In this document: positions 32,225 to 43,580 of the stretch, in pieces | How the letters are laid out: every line of letters starts with the position of its first letter | Position numbering within the stretch: the stretch's first letter is position 1 | DNA from: Pegoplata infirma | Taxonomy: Eukaryota > Arthropoda > Insecta > Diptera > Anthomyiidae | Length of the DNA stretch: 64,000 bases | Assembly: GCA_963921195.1 (NCBI GenBank) | Contig: OY992536.1 | Span: 282,677,530 to 282,741,529, forward strand | Direction: 5' to 3' | Translations under genes and position numbers: made by a program | The notes under the pieces: model-generated | The model's input: only the letters and a program-made list of their open reading frames with translations | Told to the model about the DNA's origin: nothing | Database searches by the model: none

Positions 32225-33520
32225 CCATAATTAGAGCTCAGCGAGAATTTCTCTTGGGCGCAATGCGGGATTGTTAAAAATAGATGCCAAAACGATGTGG
32301 TAAACATTTCAGAAAGATCGCACTTCATCTTGGAGTCTCCTTCAGCGCTGAAATTTTAACTTTTCTAAGCTAAAGAGCATTTTTAAAAATTAAAATTTGT
32401 TCAGATTTTCTAAATTTTGGATTTTATGAGGTCTAGTTACTTTTTGCAATAAAATAAAATAAAATAAAAAAATTACAATAAAATTGCGAAATATGATATA
32501 TTTTCTTACCGACTTGAAAACTAGACTACTCAAGGAATCCAAAGCCGTTTAAGCCAAAAAATTCTAAATTCTTAAACGGCGTATGGATCGATCTGAATTC
32601 ACGATAATTTTAACTAATTAGTTTAAATTTTTTTTTTTTTTTAAGAATTTCGTATTTTGTGCAGTAATGGTTTTGAAATTCTAGCGTACGCTATTTTCCA
32701 TGTCAGGAAGAAAAAAATCATAGATTTCAATTTTAATGTAATTTTGTTTATACAGGGTGTCCGCCGGGAAGGTATACTACTTTGGTTTGTCGCCATTTTG
32801 GTAAACATTAGTCTTCATATTTGGCAATCGTGAAGTAGAGACGTGGAAAATTTATTATGGAAAAATATTCGGTAATCCAACGTGTTTTAATCGTTAAAAC
32901 ATTTTATCAAATTTACGTTATTTCAAGAAATGGTGATGTTGATTGGCCTCCACGGCCGCCTGATTTGACTGCTCCGGACTTATTTTTGTGGGGATATCTG
33001 AAAAGCAAGTTTTATGCAAACAAACCAGAAACGCTGGAGCAACTCAAACAAAATATTCGTGATGAAAGTAATGAAATACCGCTGGAAATATATGAGAATG
33101 TAATGGAAAATTTGTGAGGCTAAAAGAGGCGGATTTAGCTGATATTTTATTCCATACATAATTGCCGACAATAAATAAAACATTTATCAATATAAGATCC
33201 AGTCTCTTTCATTTAATTAAAAATTATAAACAAAAAAAGTACCTTCCCGGCGGACACCCTGTGTTATAGCAACAAGTTTATTTTCGGGTTTTTCCAAAAT
33301 GTATGCTTATTTTTCCAAAATAGAAAATTGGGACGATCTGATAAAATTTTAATTGTTAACAATTTGTTTTAAAAAATGCTCTTTGGCTTAGAAAAGTTTA
33401 AATTTCAGCACTCAAGGGGGACCCCAATATAAAGTGCGATCTTCCTGAAATTTTAACCACATCGTTTTGGCATCTATATTTACCAATTCTGCATAGCGCC
33501 CAAGCGAAATTCACGAAACA
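32225..33520. repeat. Inverted repeat with a transposon in its loop
   Basis: GAATTTCTCTTGGGCGC (32248) mirrors GCGCCCAAGCGAAATTC (33497). ATGCCAAAACGATGTGG mirrors CCACATCGTTTTGGCAT, and CTAAGCTAAAGAGCATTTTT mirrors AAAAATGCTCTTTGGCTTAG. Arms are about 170 bp, at 32239-32420 and 33350-33520. The element at 32753-33261 lies in the loop. Confidence 0.65.
32753..33261 (+). mobile_element. Internally deleted DDE transposon with perfect TIRs
   Basis: The ends CAGGGTGTCCGCCGGGAAGG are perfectly inverted. The left flank is TA and the right flank TG. The interior open frame (32857-33117, 86 codons) joins the start of a transposase (MEKYSVIQRVLIVKTFYQ) directly to its end (DWPPRPPDLTAPDLFLWGYL). The latter is the conserved block around the third or last catalytic region of IS630/Tc1/mariner-type enzymes common in insects. 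The middle of the protein is missing, so it cannot be active and is a deletion-derivative MITE. Confidence 0.8.
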
Positions 33521-33773
33521 GCATTTCTCGCTCCGTCCTAACCCTGAGTATTGAATTCAAAATTTATAGATTTTTTGGACATAGTTAACCCTTTACAACA
33601 CAAGGTCAAAAATAATTCCTTTCTCAGAGATCATGCCAAATGCCACGATTTCATGGTTTTTAAAAGTTTTTCACATAAGTTTGAAAATTTCTAAATTTTT
33701 TTGCTAAATTTGGTTGAATATGTGTAGCGATTTAGTTTTAGCGATTTAAAAAAAATGTTTTTTTAACCATTAT

Positions 33774-34271
33774 AAGGGATGAGATTTTCATGCACTAAAG
33801 AATCGAAAATATGCGCTTAAAATATGCACTAAAAAATTCAAAATATGCACTAAGAAACCTAAAAATATGCACTAAAAATTAAAATGTGTGAAATAAAAAT
33901 CTTAAAACTTTATGTAAGCAAGATTTTTTAGAAATTAAAACAATCTATAAAAAAAAAATTTAAAGAAAAAAAAATTTTTTTTCTTATTTCCAAAATAAAT
34001 TTTTATAACAGTTTTTTAAACAAATAAATTTCAATTTGTGTTTTTGCTAATATATGCCAAAATATGCAAAAATATGCACTTAAAAGTTGAATATATGCAC
34101 AAAATATGCATTTAAAACCAAAATATGCAAAAATATGCAATTTCACCAAAATATGCAAAAACAAATCGATGCCATTTTAACGCAAATTTCTTGATTCGGA
34201 AAGATAATTGGCTGATATCGTTTTTGGACTATCGACAAAAAACATGCATTTGCATGGAAATCTCATCCCTA
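33774..34271. mobile_element. hAT-type MITE with iterated AAAATATGCA (perfect 8-bp TSD)
   Basis: The duplication ACCATTAT is perfect (33766-33773 and 34272-34279). The ends are AAGGGATGAGATTTTCATGC and, inverted, TAGGGATGAGATTTCCATGC. Both arms repeat AAAATATGCA(C) more than ten times in total. Non-coding; the 113-codon frame across the right end is chance. Confidence 0.88.
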
Positions 34272-34279
34272 ACCATTAT

Positions 34280-34600
34280 TCTTTATTATTTTTGTTTTGA
34301 CCTACATTTTGGTGTAAATAATGAATTTGGGCAAGGGATTTACGAGATCAAAAGCACTACAACTTTCGAAAGACAATTCCAATGCTATCAAAGCTTTGCA
34401 TATATATTTGTCGTTTCCCTAGTCTGGTTGGTATTGAATTTCAGCAAAATCGGTTCAGTGGTTTAAAAGTTATTAGCAAAACTGTGAATTTAAGATTAGT
34501 TTCACCTTAAATTCACGTGTTGAAAACCCGTTAAACATGTTTTAAAAACATAAACATTGGCAAGTAAGAAGAATATTTAACAACGTATTTTGTCACTCAA
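34280..34600 (+). repeat. Dispersed fly repeat, internal block
   Basis: TTTCAGCAAAATCGGTTCAG, TTAGCAAAACTGTGAATTTAAG and CACGTGTTGAAAACCCGTTAA are the reverse complement of blocks at 57890-58020. The repeat reads on into 34605-35030. Confidence 0.55.
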
Positions 34601-34604
34601 AAAT

Positions 34605-35030
34605 ATTTTTACACTAAAACAAAAAAAAAATACACTCGAAAAAAATTGTACACTCAAAAAAAATTTTACACTCAAAAAAAATTTTGTAAATTATTTTTTT
34701 TTTTAAAAAAATTACAAAAAAAAAAAGTTTTTTTACACAAAATAAAATATTTCTAATCAAAAATTTTATTTTTTACAAAATTTACTATCACTTAATAAGG
34801 GCTTAATATTTTTACACTAAAACAAAAAAAATACACTAGAAAAAAATTTTACACTCAAAAAAAAAAAAAATGTTGTAAATTATTTTTGGTTTCAAAAATT
34901 AAAAAAAAAAGTTTTTTTACACAAAATAAAATATTTCTAATCAAAAATCTTATCTTTCACGTTAGAAAATTTAATATCACTTAATAAGCGCATTATGGAG
35001 GGTAGTCATAACTTTTATACTTGTTCTTAC
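34605..35030 (+). repeat. ~205-bp tandem duplication at the end of a fly repeat
   Basis: The block from ACACTAAAACAAAAAA...CACTCAAAAAAA through ATATTTCTAATCAAAAAT...ATCACTTAATAAG is present at about 34609-34800 and again at 34815-34988. The end, GGAGGGTAGTCATAACTTTT and ACTTGTT, is a decayed version of the fly-repeat terminus. Related sequence lies inverted at 57770-57900. Confidence 0.65.
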
Positions 35031-35240
35031 CTGTCACTGTGTTTCCAATAATATTTAATTCTGCAATAAAGTCTCCATCCTGAATATTTAAAATATAGTA
35101 GTATAAGGAATCCTTAACAACAACCGAAATGTTAAATTTATCGTTTTTTAAGATATAGCCTTCCAAAAGATAGGATCAAAACAATGACTTTTAAGATTTT
35201 TCAAAATACAATCATGGCGCATGTCATTTTAAAGGCCGTC

Positions 35241-35870
35241 TCAATTCCAATTACACAGTGCAACACCCAAAATCGGAATGGGATGAAACCAAAAGCAAAC
35301 GAAAGTTGACATATTCCATAACAAAACCCTCTAGGCTTTTTTCTAGTTCAGAGCTAGATTTTTTTTACACGCATTTGAAGTCAGTGATCTTTTATTATAA
35401 TTATAATAATAAATGCTTTAAAACTTTATTAGGGCGTATGATCAATATTGAAATTGCCTTTAAATAACAATCATACGCAACGGTGTCCAGTGGTTTATTT
35501 TAATAATTGCCTTTAAATAACAATCATACGCAACGGTGTGCTATGGTTTATTTTAATAATTTGGCTATTCAGTAAATAGGTACTGGACCGATTGCAGCCA
35601 AATTCATACCAGTTATAGCTAAAGTAATTTTAAGCTTAAGTTGGGAAGCTGGACCCTACATGTCCAATAAGGGCATTACCAGGGGCCCTTAAAGTAGGAC
35701 ATATTTAGTACACCAAAACTTTAAATGCTTTAAAATCACCAACTTTAAATGTGTGTAAAAAAATCTTGCTCTTACCTAAAAAAAGGCCGTGAGGGTTTTG
35801 TTATGGAAAACGTCAGCTTTCATTTCCTTTTGGTTTCATCCCATTCCGATTCCGAAAGTTCAATTTTGTA
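35241..35870. repeat. Inverted repeat (~100-bp arms) with inner tandem duplication
   Basis: CGGAATGGGATGAAACCAAAAG on the left (35272) mirrors TTTTGGTTTCATCCCATTCCG on the right, and CATAACAAAACCCTC mirrors GAGGGTTTTGTTATG. Inside, CTTTAAATAACAATCATACG followed by CAACGGTGT is duplicated in tandem (about 35456-35508 and 35509-35561). Possible CAGTG/CAATG ends exist but no duplication is clear. Confidence 0.6.
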
Positions 35871-37430
35871 TCATTGTGTTATTTGAAACCTGAATTTGTA
35901 AACAAGTGTTATTAAACATTTTTCTAAAAAAAAGCCCGAAATTATGAGATCTATTTTCTGGGAAAAGTTTTCATTTAAAGGACACTTTTCCTGTAGAAAA
36001 TGTTTCAGATTCCGAGATATTTGTCTGAGACATTTTTCCTAAAGACAACTTCTCAGATTCTGGAACATTTGTTCAAAAGAAAAGTAACTCGGATAAGTAA
36101 TTTATACAATATAATAACAGTCACTCTGTTTCTATGAATATTTAATTTTTCAATGAAGTCTCCATCCTAAAAATTTTAACTTAAGTAGTATTACGAAGCC
36201 TTAAATTTGAATATATATTTTTTTATCAAACTATTAAAAATATCGTTTATTGAGATCGTTTATTTGAACTTTGAAAAAAAAAAAAAAATAAAAAATCATG
36301 TTGGATGTCATTTTAAAGGCTGTTTTATTACCTATTTTTTGAAACCTGAATGAGACCTGTACCTTGATTACATTTTGAGATAACGTCATTTATGTCAGAA
36401 TACTTTTGTCAAATATATACGATTTTTCCAATTTTCAAAACTTTATGACTCGGTAAGAAAAACAACCAGAAGTCCAAAATTTTAGCACTATTATTTGTTG
36501 GTGAAGGCTACACTATACTCCAAGTTTTATCCAATTCGAAAGGAGTAATATCAAAATTTTACTTTTCTCAGTTGAATTGACATGTTTTAACTCCAGTCCT
36601 TGTTTTGAGCCTCTGATTTTAATTGAACGATGGTTTTAGTTTTTCTCTATACACGTTTTCCTCAAAGCACAATAGAGAAAAATCATTAAAAAAAATTCTA
36701 TACAAACTACTTATACCACGAAACTTACTTGGAAAAGCAGCAATTGAGAAGAAAAAATTAAAGAAAAAAAAAAAAAAAACAGAAAATGATGTTTGTATCA
36801 CCATTGTCATTTGCTTTGATTTCTTAGCACACACACATACAAACACTTTAGTTAAACGAAAAAAAAAATAGAACTGTCAAGGACATTTACTCTTAATACC
36901 ACAATATATATAAATGAAATGCAAAAATTGCATTTTTCTTTTTTATTATATGTACCGTAGTTGTACTTTTTTCCACCGTCATTCCTACTTTTATTGCTAA
37001 GCATATTGTAACACTCCATTCACAGTCACTTCCTTTTAAGACATCTCATCTTTTCATCGTCATCACATTATTGCTGCAACTTAATTTTCTACTAGATTGA
37101 CCATCATCGTCGTTGCCATCATTATTATCATGATTTTGATGGTGAAGTTAAAAAAAAAAACGAAATTGAGAAAAAAAGAAAACATAAACTATTAAAGTGT
37201 CACTTTCTATTCTTATTTTAAGAGAGCTTACTAAATTGAATTTATAAAAAAATAGAAAAAAAAACATCGACCAAAAGAAAATCTGCACTTGATCCTTTCA
37301 AACAAACTATTTAGGTATTATTGGGATTTGTAAAATCAAAAAAGTAAAACAAAAAATAAACATATCGTTTATATAATCCAAGTAAATCTAAATTGCTAAG
37401 CGATTTTCTTTTAGTGCAGGTATGTACTAA
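35871..37430. other. Gene-free stretch with a few dyad-repeat units
   Basis: 35975-36070 holds two or three degenerate dyad-satellite units (AGATTCTGGAACATTTGTT type). Around 36960-37150 the sequence is less AT-biased (CATCATCGTCGTTGCCATCA) and looks like ordinary intron or intergenic fly DNA. The poly-A runs at 36770 and 36860 are unremarkable. Confidence 0.4.
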
Positions 37431-37439
37431 AAGAAAATC

Positions 37440-37540
37440 CATTTTTATAACCTTCAACCACAGTATGGGGGTATACTATCTTTATCATTCCGTTTGTAAC
37501 GCATCGAAATATCGGACGGGGCCCTAATAAAATAAGAGGC
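37440..37540 (+). repeat. Start of a dispersed fly repeat
   Basis: ACCTTCAACCACAGTATGGG, TATCATTCCGTTTGTAACGC and ATCGAAATATCGGACGGGG parallel the start of the copy at 30218. It runs directly into the inverted repeat that follows. Confidence 0.55.
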
Positions 37541-38634
37541 ATCCCACACCAAGTGTCCAGCGAAAAAAAAACATGTGCACCGTACATTTCTGAATAGGTT
37601 CTATGGATAGCCCTATATGGAGCTACGAAAAGTACGTTTTTCAATTTTTCAAAAACTGAGCTAAGGAGGCGTGGTCAAATATTGGAAAAATCGTCAAATT
37701 CGTTCCGAGTTTTCTTGTTTAAATATTTATCAAATTAAAACGGAATGCCCAACAATTTCAAAAATTTACATTCTTGAGTAGTTTTGTATGGGCTATAGAT
37801 AAAATTTTTTTTTTGGAAAATTTTCCGAATCTTTTCTGAAATTTTCCATTTTTTAAAAAAGTCAATTTATCAAAAATCCGGTCACTTTTTTTTTTTTGTA
37901 AAAAAAAATTTTTTTTAAAGTTTAGATGTTTGTCTATCCACACAAAAAATTCAAATATGAAGGTTTTTATTTCAAACGTACCACGAAAAAAAAATGTTGC
38001 TGGATCAAAGTCAAAATTTGGGAGCTTATTGCCCTATATGGAAGTAACAAATCGTTGAACAAAAGTTTTCGTTTTTCGGAAAAATGTGCGAGATAGGCGT
38101 GGTCAAACATGGTAAAATTTAGCAATTTTTGCTTGAAATCGATGTTGCAAAAAACACGCCATTATTAATTTTTTTTTTTTTAAATTTGAAATAAAAGTTC
38201 ATTTTATTCTCTACATCATATCAAATTTTCAGAGAGCAGTTATTTTTGGTTTTCGAGAAAATTGGCTTCAAAAGTTTGAACGTCCAATTTTATTTTTCAT
38301 ATCACTCATACGTCACGATACATTTATTTTTGCACTTACGAAAAACTTGTTTAATTCTGTTAATAAAACTGATTTAGAGCTGATTTGTCATAGAATTCGA
38401 TTTTTTTCAAAATATTATTACAATAGCCGTTAAAGCAGATTTATCTTATTTAAAAGAATTTGACTTCTTTCGAAGTTTCAAAATTATCCTTATTTTGGAT
38501 GCTATTTAATATCAATAAAATCAACATTCTTTAGAAGTTGGATATGGCTTTTATCTGCTCACCCCAAATTTAAGCAATAATATTTTCAGAGTCCTCGAGA
38601 ATATGTTTTAAATATTTTTAAATCTCACATATTA

Positions 38635-39057
38635 AGTGACGCATTTAAGCGGGAGCCATTTATAGGGCCACACATATTATTTGCTCATTCATATTATTAA
38701 TGGTTAAGTTTCATAACGAACAGATTGTAAGTTAATATTAAAGTAAGCGCCAACCTGAAAGCAATTATTTTACTGAGTGAGACATAACTATTTAGTGAAG
38801 CATTTAAGCGAGAGCTATTTATATTATTTGCTCTTGCATATTATAGATGGTTAAACCTCATAAGGAACACATTGTGCGTTAATATTTAAGTAAGCGCCAA
38901 CCTGAAAGCAATTATTTTACCGATTGAGTTATTACTTTTAAGTGAAGCATTAAAGCGGGAGCTATTTATATTATTTGTTCATTCATATTATTGATGCTTA
39001 AGCTTCATAACGATCACATTGTACGTTAATATTAAAGTAACCGCCAACCTGAAAACA
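38635..39057 (+). repeat. Three-unit tandem repeat (~150 bp)
   Basis: Units begin at 38635, 38794 and 38941 with AGTGA(C/A)GCATT.AAGCG.GAGC and contain TAAGCGCCAACCTGAAAGCA (CCGCC in the third). Unit lengths are about 159, 147 and 117 bp, the last truncated. Non-coding. Confidence 0.8.
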
Positions 39058-39132
39058 CATGTATGTGTTTTTCGTTTTTTTCCAAAAAATCGCATTTGAA
39101 TTTCATATCAATTTAGAAATTTGCGTATATTT

Positions 39133-39553
39133 TAGGGATGTCGCAAATATTCGTCACTATTCGGTATTCGGCATATTCGGCATGTTTTTTTTAAATATTC
39201 GGTTAAATAAATATTCGTAAACAGTTTGCCGAATATTCGACAAAATTTAAATTAGTAAAAAAACACTTTTTATTAACGTTTGTCTCTTTTTTTGTGGTCA
39301 TTTCGGTTTGTTTTTTATACAAAAAACTTGAGCACTTGATTAAAATTCGAATTGTTAAGGTACCAGAAAAAATAGTGTCAAAAAAGCGTTATTGTCTTTT
39401 AGTCAGTTACTTTTTTTTTTAATATTTTACATAGGTAAAATACAGGCGTATGAATAATTAAATTATTCGGCAAATATTCGTATTCGGTTCCAACCGAATA
39501 CCGAATAGTAAATATTCGGTAAAATGCCGAATACACTATTCGCGACATCCCTA
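39133..39553. mobile_element. hAT-type MITE with ATTCGG arrays (perfect 8-bp TSD)
   Basis: The duplication GTATATTT is perfect (39125-39132 and 39554-39561). The ends TAGGGATGTCGC are inverted. Both arms iterate TATTCGG/CCGAATA (39150-39240 and 39465-39535). It is 421 bp and non-coding. Confidence 0.92.
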
Positions 39554-40238
39554 GTATATTTTCTTGTTTCAACGTAGCGTATGACTAATATTCATGCAAA
39601 TAATCGATACTCATTCGCCATGTTACAACAAGAAAATACAAGCAAATTACAAAATTGTAATGAAATTTAATGTTCAAATGCATTTTCTCGACAAAAACGA
39701 ATAACACAAGTCTAAATTTTTTGTGTGGATAGGCAAACATCTAAACTTAAAAAAAAAAATTAAAAAAAAACAAAAGTGGCCGTATTTTTGATAAATTGAC
39801 TTTACTGAAAAACGGAAATTTCAAAACAGGTTTTGAAAATTTTCCAAAAAGAAAAAAAAAATTTGTCGATAGCTCATACAAAACTATACAAGAATGTAAA
39901 TTTTTGAGATTGTGGTGCATTCCGTTTTAGTTTGATAAATATTTAAACAAGGCAACTCGACACAAATTTGATAATTTTTCCAATATTTGACCACGCCTCC
40001 TAAGCCCAGTTTTTGAAAATTTTAAAAACAGAAAACGCAATTTTCTTAGTTCAATATAGGGCTATTCATACAACATATTCAGAAATTCACGGAACACATG
40101 TTTTTCTGTAGCGGAACATTTGGTGTGAAATGCCTCACATATATGAGGGTTTCTTCGTCAAACGGTCAAACGTAAAAAAAATTCAAAACTACTTAAAAAT
40201 ATTTACTTTTGAAAAAATTTGAATGCCGAATGTCGGTT

Positions 40239-41435
40239 TTGGAATTTCTATATGGCGGATCCAATATGGCGCCCAATTTTTTTAAAATATTACAGATTCG
40301 CTTTATACTTTTCATGCACGGGTTCTTGGGGTCGCTTAAGAAGAATCTGCAATTGGATTTTCAAAATTCAAAATGGCGGATCCAACATGGCGAACATTTT
40401 TTTTTAAATAACACCGCTCTACAAATCTGAGATTTTCGCTGCGTTTTGGATGAAACCAAAAAAAGTTGATAGGTTTTGGTCCCCGGTTTCCAAAATAGTC
40501 ACTCAAATTTTTCTATCACGTCACAATTTTAAGAAAATCGCGGTTAAAATGTCAAAAAAGGCCCATTTTAACCATTTTTGAACGCCTATAAAATAAGATT
40601 CTAACATGCAACTGTCTTATTATCAAGCTCATTCGAAAGTCTGTAATTTGATCTTTCAGGCAAGATAAAATTTTCTTGAAATTTAATTTTTTAAAACGGT
40701 AAAAAAATCATTAGCAACAAATGCTTTAAATCTAAAATTTACGTATGAATTCGTATGGAAATTTGTTAAAAAACACTGTGTAAATTAATTAAATATTTAA
40801 AAAATGGAAGGTTTTTTGATATTGATTTTTACCTTTTTAAAAAATTAAATTTTTAGAACATTTTATCTTATCTTTAAGAGAAAATTACAGACTTTCGAAT
40901 GAGCTTGATACCAAGTCAATCGCATGTCAGGATATTATTTTATAAGCTTTTAAAATGGGTCAAAAATGCCATTTTTCGGTACTTTAACCGCGAATTACAT
41001 AAAATCCTGACGTGATAGACAAATTTGGGCTCCGGATTTGGAATCAGCGCAACAAACACTATCTAAATCACTAACCATAATCCATTACGCATTTTCTTGT
41101 TGAGCTGTGTAATAGATTTACTTACAACTCTTTACGCACAGGTTTGTTGGGTTGCTAAATTAAAATCTGCCATTCGAAAATCTATTTTCAGATTTTTATT
41201 TAGCGATCCAAAAAACTCGTAGTATAAAAAGTTTAGCAAATCGGTTTATTTTTTAAAAATATTGGTCGCCATTTTTAATTTTAAAATTCTAACTTCAGAT
41301 TCTTCTCAAGAGACCACAAAAACCCGTGTATGAAGAATTTTAAGCGAATCTGTAATGTTTTTAAAAAATTGGGTGCCATATGGATCCGCCATATTAATAT
41401 GTTGTATCCAATATGGCGAGTTCCCAAAATTACTT
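40239..41435. repeat. 1.2-kb interrupted inverted repeat (ATGGCGGATCC blocks)
   Basis: Outer arms: TATGGCGGATCCAATATGGC through ACAGATTCGCTT (40250-40310) mirror AAGCGAATCTGTAATG through GGATCCGCCATATTAATATG (41345-41400). Inner arms: 40470-40712 mirror 40825-41045, for example CGAAAGTCTGTAATTTGATC with GAAAATTACAGACTTTCG and AGCTCATTCGAAAG with CTTTCGAATGAGCT. Overlapping open frames (73 and 62 codons) over the left arm are chance. Confidence 0.7.
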
Positions 41436-41754
41436 TCAAATAATTTTGTTTAGTTTTTTAAGTAGTGTTTATATATTTTATTACAAAAATTTTAACAACA
41501 AAATATGTAAAAAACAATTCATTTCTTAAAAATTTAAAAAATTTCATAAAAAATATTTGAAAACACAAATTTTCTTAGGCTCCGGATGATCCATACCGAT
41601 ATTTCGCATAGGTTCTTTTATAAAGTATATCGTCACCTAAAATGCAAAACGCCCTAACTAACAAAGAACTCAAAGTCGATATTTTGATAGATTCTGGTGT
41701 ATTTTATTTACCTACACGTCCCTACAAAAAACTAGGGTCACATGATAAAAACTA
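41436..41754. other. No recognisable gene
   Basis: AT-rich, with a short block (CATCGTCACCTAAAATGCAAA near 41630) that recurs inverted near 44305-44335. Confidence 0.4.
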
Positions 41755-42494
41755 CACTCAATAAAATAAACTGGTAAAACGCCTGGTAAAATGCCTTGTA
41801 ATCCCGTTCTACCAATATTTAACAATTTTCCTTGTTTTTTAACAAAAAATCTAGTACTTTGCACAAACGAGAACTACAGTTTTATTGGTAATTTTACAAG
41901 TTTATTTTCGTAATTGTATTCTACCATTTTGAAAAGTTATTTTACAAAAAAAAAACTGTAATTTTACAACAAAGTTTTTATCCTCTAGTTGAATTACAAA
42001 AAAAAACTTTATTTTACAAAAATTATGTTATACGACGATTTATGTTTTTTAACAAAAAAACTTATTTATTTGCATTTTTTTTTATTGAAAAATATTTTAA
42101 AAAAAGTTGACAAAATTTTGAAAAATTTATTACGAGGATTAATTTAAGGAGGAGTAGTTAATTTACAAAAAAAAACAGTTATTTTACAAAAAATGATTTT
42201 ATTACGAGGATTTATGTTGTTAACAATTTTTTTTTTTGTAAATTTACTATTTTGGTTTGTAAATTTACCATTTTTTCTTGTAAGTTTACCATTTTTTTTT
42301 TTTGTATTTTTCCGTTTTTAAAACAATATTTTTACCAATAAAATTGGTTATTTTACCAATTTTTGGTGCAATCAAAATTACGAGGAAATCCTTGTAATTT
42401 TACGAGAATTTTACCTACGTCATATTTTACGAGGATAGCCTCGTAAAATCACGAGATTTATTGGTAACTTTACAAGTTTTTTTTTTTTGAGTGT
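41755..42494. mobile_element. TIR element (CACTCAA ends, TA flanks), 740 bp
   Basis: CACTCAATAAAATAAACTGG and, inverted, CACTCAAAAAAAAAAACTTG are flanked by TA on both sides. Iterated TTTTACNA/TNGTAAAA and ACCAATTTT motifs fill both halves, giving weak self-complementarity. No coding sequence and no tRNA-like segment were noticed. Confidence 0.75.
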
Positions 42495-42496
42495 AG

Positions 42497-43249
42497 CGAT
42501 TTTATAGCCAAAAATTAAAAACATGTGAATTGCGAAATCGCCGATTAACGCAACTAGAAATAAATTTTTTAATCATTTTGTGATTAATTTTGATACATAT
42601 TCGCAAAACGTACGTCCTCACAAAATTTTAGCACAATTCAATCAAAACCAACAATGCACATTGGGGCAAACCTATACGATTCTTGGCATTAAATAAACCG
42701 CTTATTTTTAATAAGAGTGTGTGGTACCGTTGTAATGGAGACAATCTGTAGATCATATTTGCATTATAAAATTTCATGGTTACCTTGCAAAATTCTGAAA
42801 ATTTTGCAATATTATGTTCATTTAATGTATTTTTTTGTTTTTAAAATCTTTAATTACGTTAAAAAAAACAAACTCAGTTGAAATAATAAAATACATCTAC
42901 TCTCTGGTTTCTGTAAGAGTTTGCAAAAAAAAAATGCAAAAAAAATATCAAAAAATACAATTCAAAAACAATAAAAACAAATTTTTTCAACAAATGTGAA
43001 TGAGAAATATTTAATAATATCATATTTTTTAGCATTTTGCAAAAAAACATGGAAAAAAATTGTGTGATTTTTTTTGAGAACAAATCAGGTAAAAATAATT
43101 AAATTTAAAAAAACGAGTTAAAAGTGTGTATAAAACCATTTTTTTCGATTTTGCGAAAACAATGCAAATTTATATTTAACAAAAAATAAAATAAAAAAAC
43201 AGAAAAAAAGGAAACCTATAAAAAATTTAATAAATTAAAAATGGATACG
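42497..43249. other. No recognisable feature
   Basis: AT-rich with poly-A runs; open frames are lysine/phenylalanine noise. Confidence 0.4.
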
Positions 43250-43580
43250 ATTAAAATACGTGAGTTGAAAATTTTGTGTGAAACCACTCATATATAAATC
43301 CCTCTTACTTATTATCTTTTAACATTATCAAAACAGTAAGTTCGAAATTGATATAAATAAAATTTGTTGATTGGAAACTGAGTGTAAAACCCCGCATATA
43401 AAACCGACAAATAGTATTTATTTTTTAAGAATATCGAAATCGAATTGATAATCGAAAGAGTAAGGTCGCAATAAATACGAATAAAATTATCAAGTTGGGC
43501 ATTTAGTGCGGAACCACTCATATATTCGAATAAAATTTGTGAGTTGGAAATTTAGTGTGGAACCCCTTATATATAATTCG
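43250..43580 (+). repeat. Degenerate tandem repeat (TTTAGTGTGGAACC..TCATATAT)
   Basis: The phrase 'ATACGAATAAAATTTGTGAGTTGGAAATTTAGTGTGGAACCCCTCATATATA' (broken by differences) recurs near 43250-43300, 43355-43400, 43475-43525 and 43530-43575. Spacing ranges from about 55 to 125 bp. Confidence 0.5.

Larger units (their letters stand above)
37535..40140. repeat. 2.6-kb inverted repeat with a 1.8-kb loop
   Basis: Left arm 37535-37945 mirrors right arm 39715-40140: AGGAGGCGTGGTCAAATATTGG with CCAATATTTGACCACGCCTCC, and CAAACATCTAAAC blocks at the inner ends. Sampled blocks suggest about 80-85% identity. The loop contains a related fly-repeat block (GGCGTGGTCAAAC at 38098), a tandem trimer and a hAT-type MITE. 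Confidence 0.7.

Noticed and set aside
40209..40430. Two overlapping open frames near GGATCCAATATGGCG
   Set aside because: They overlap in different frames over the arm of an inverted repeat, with no recognised similarity.
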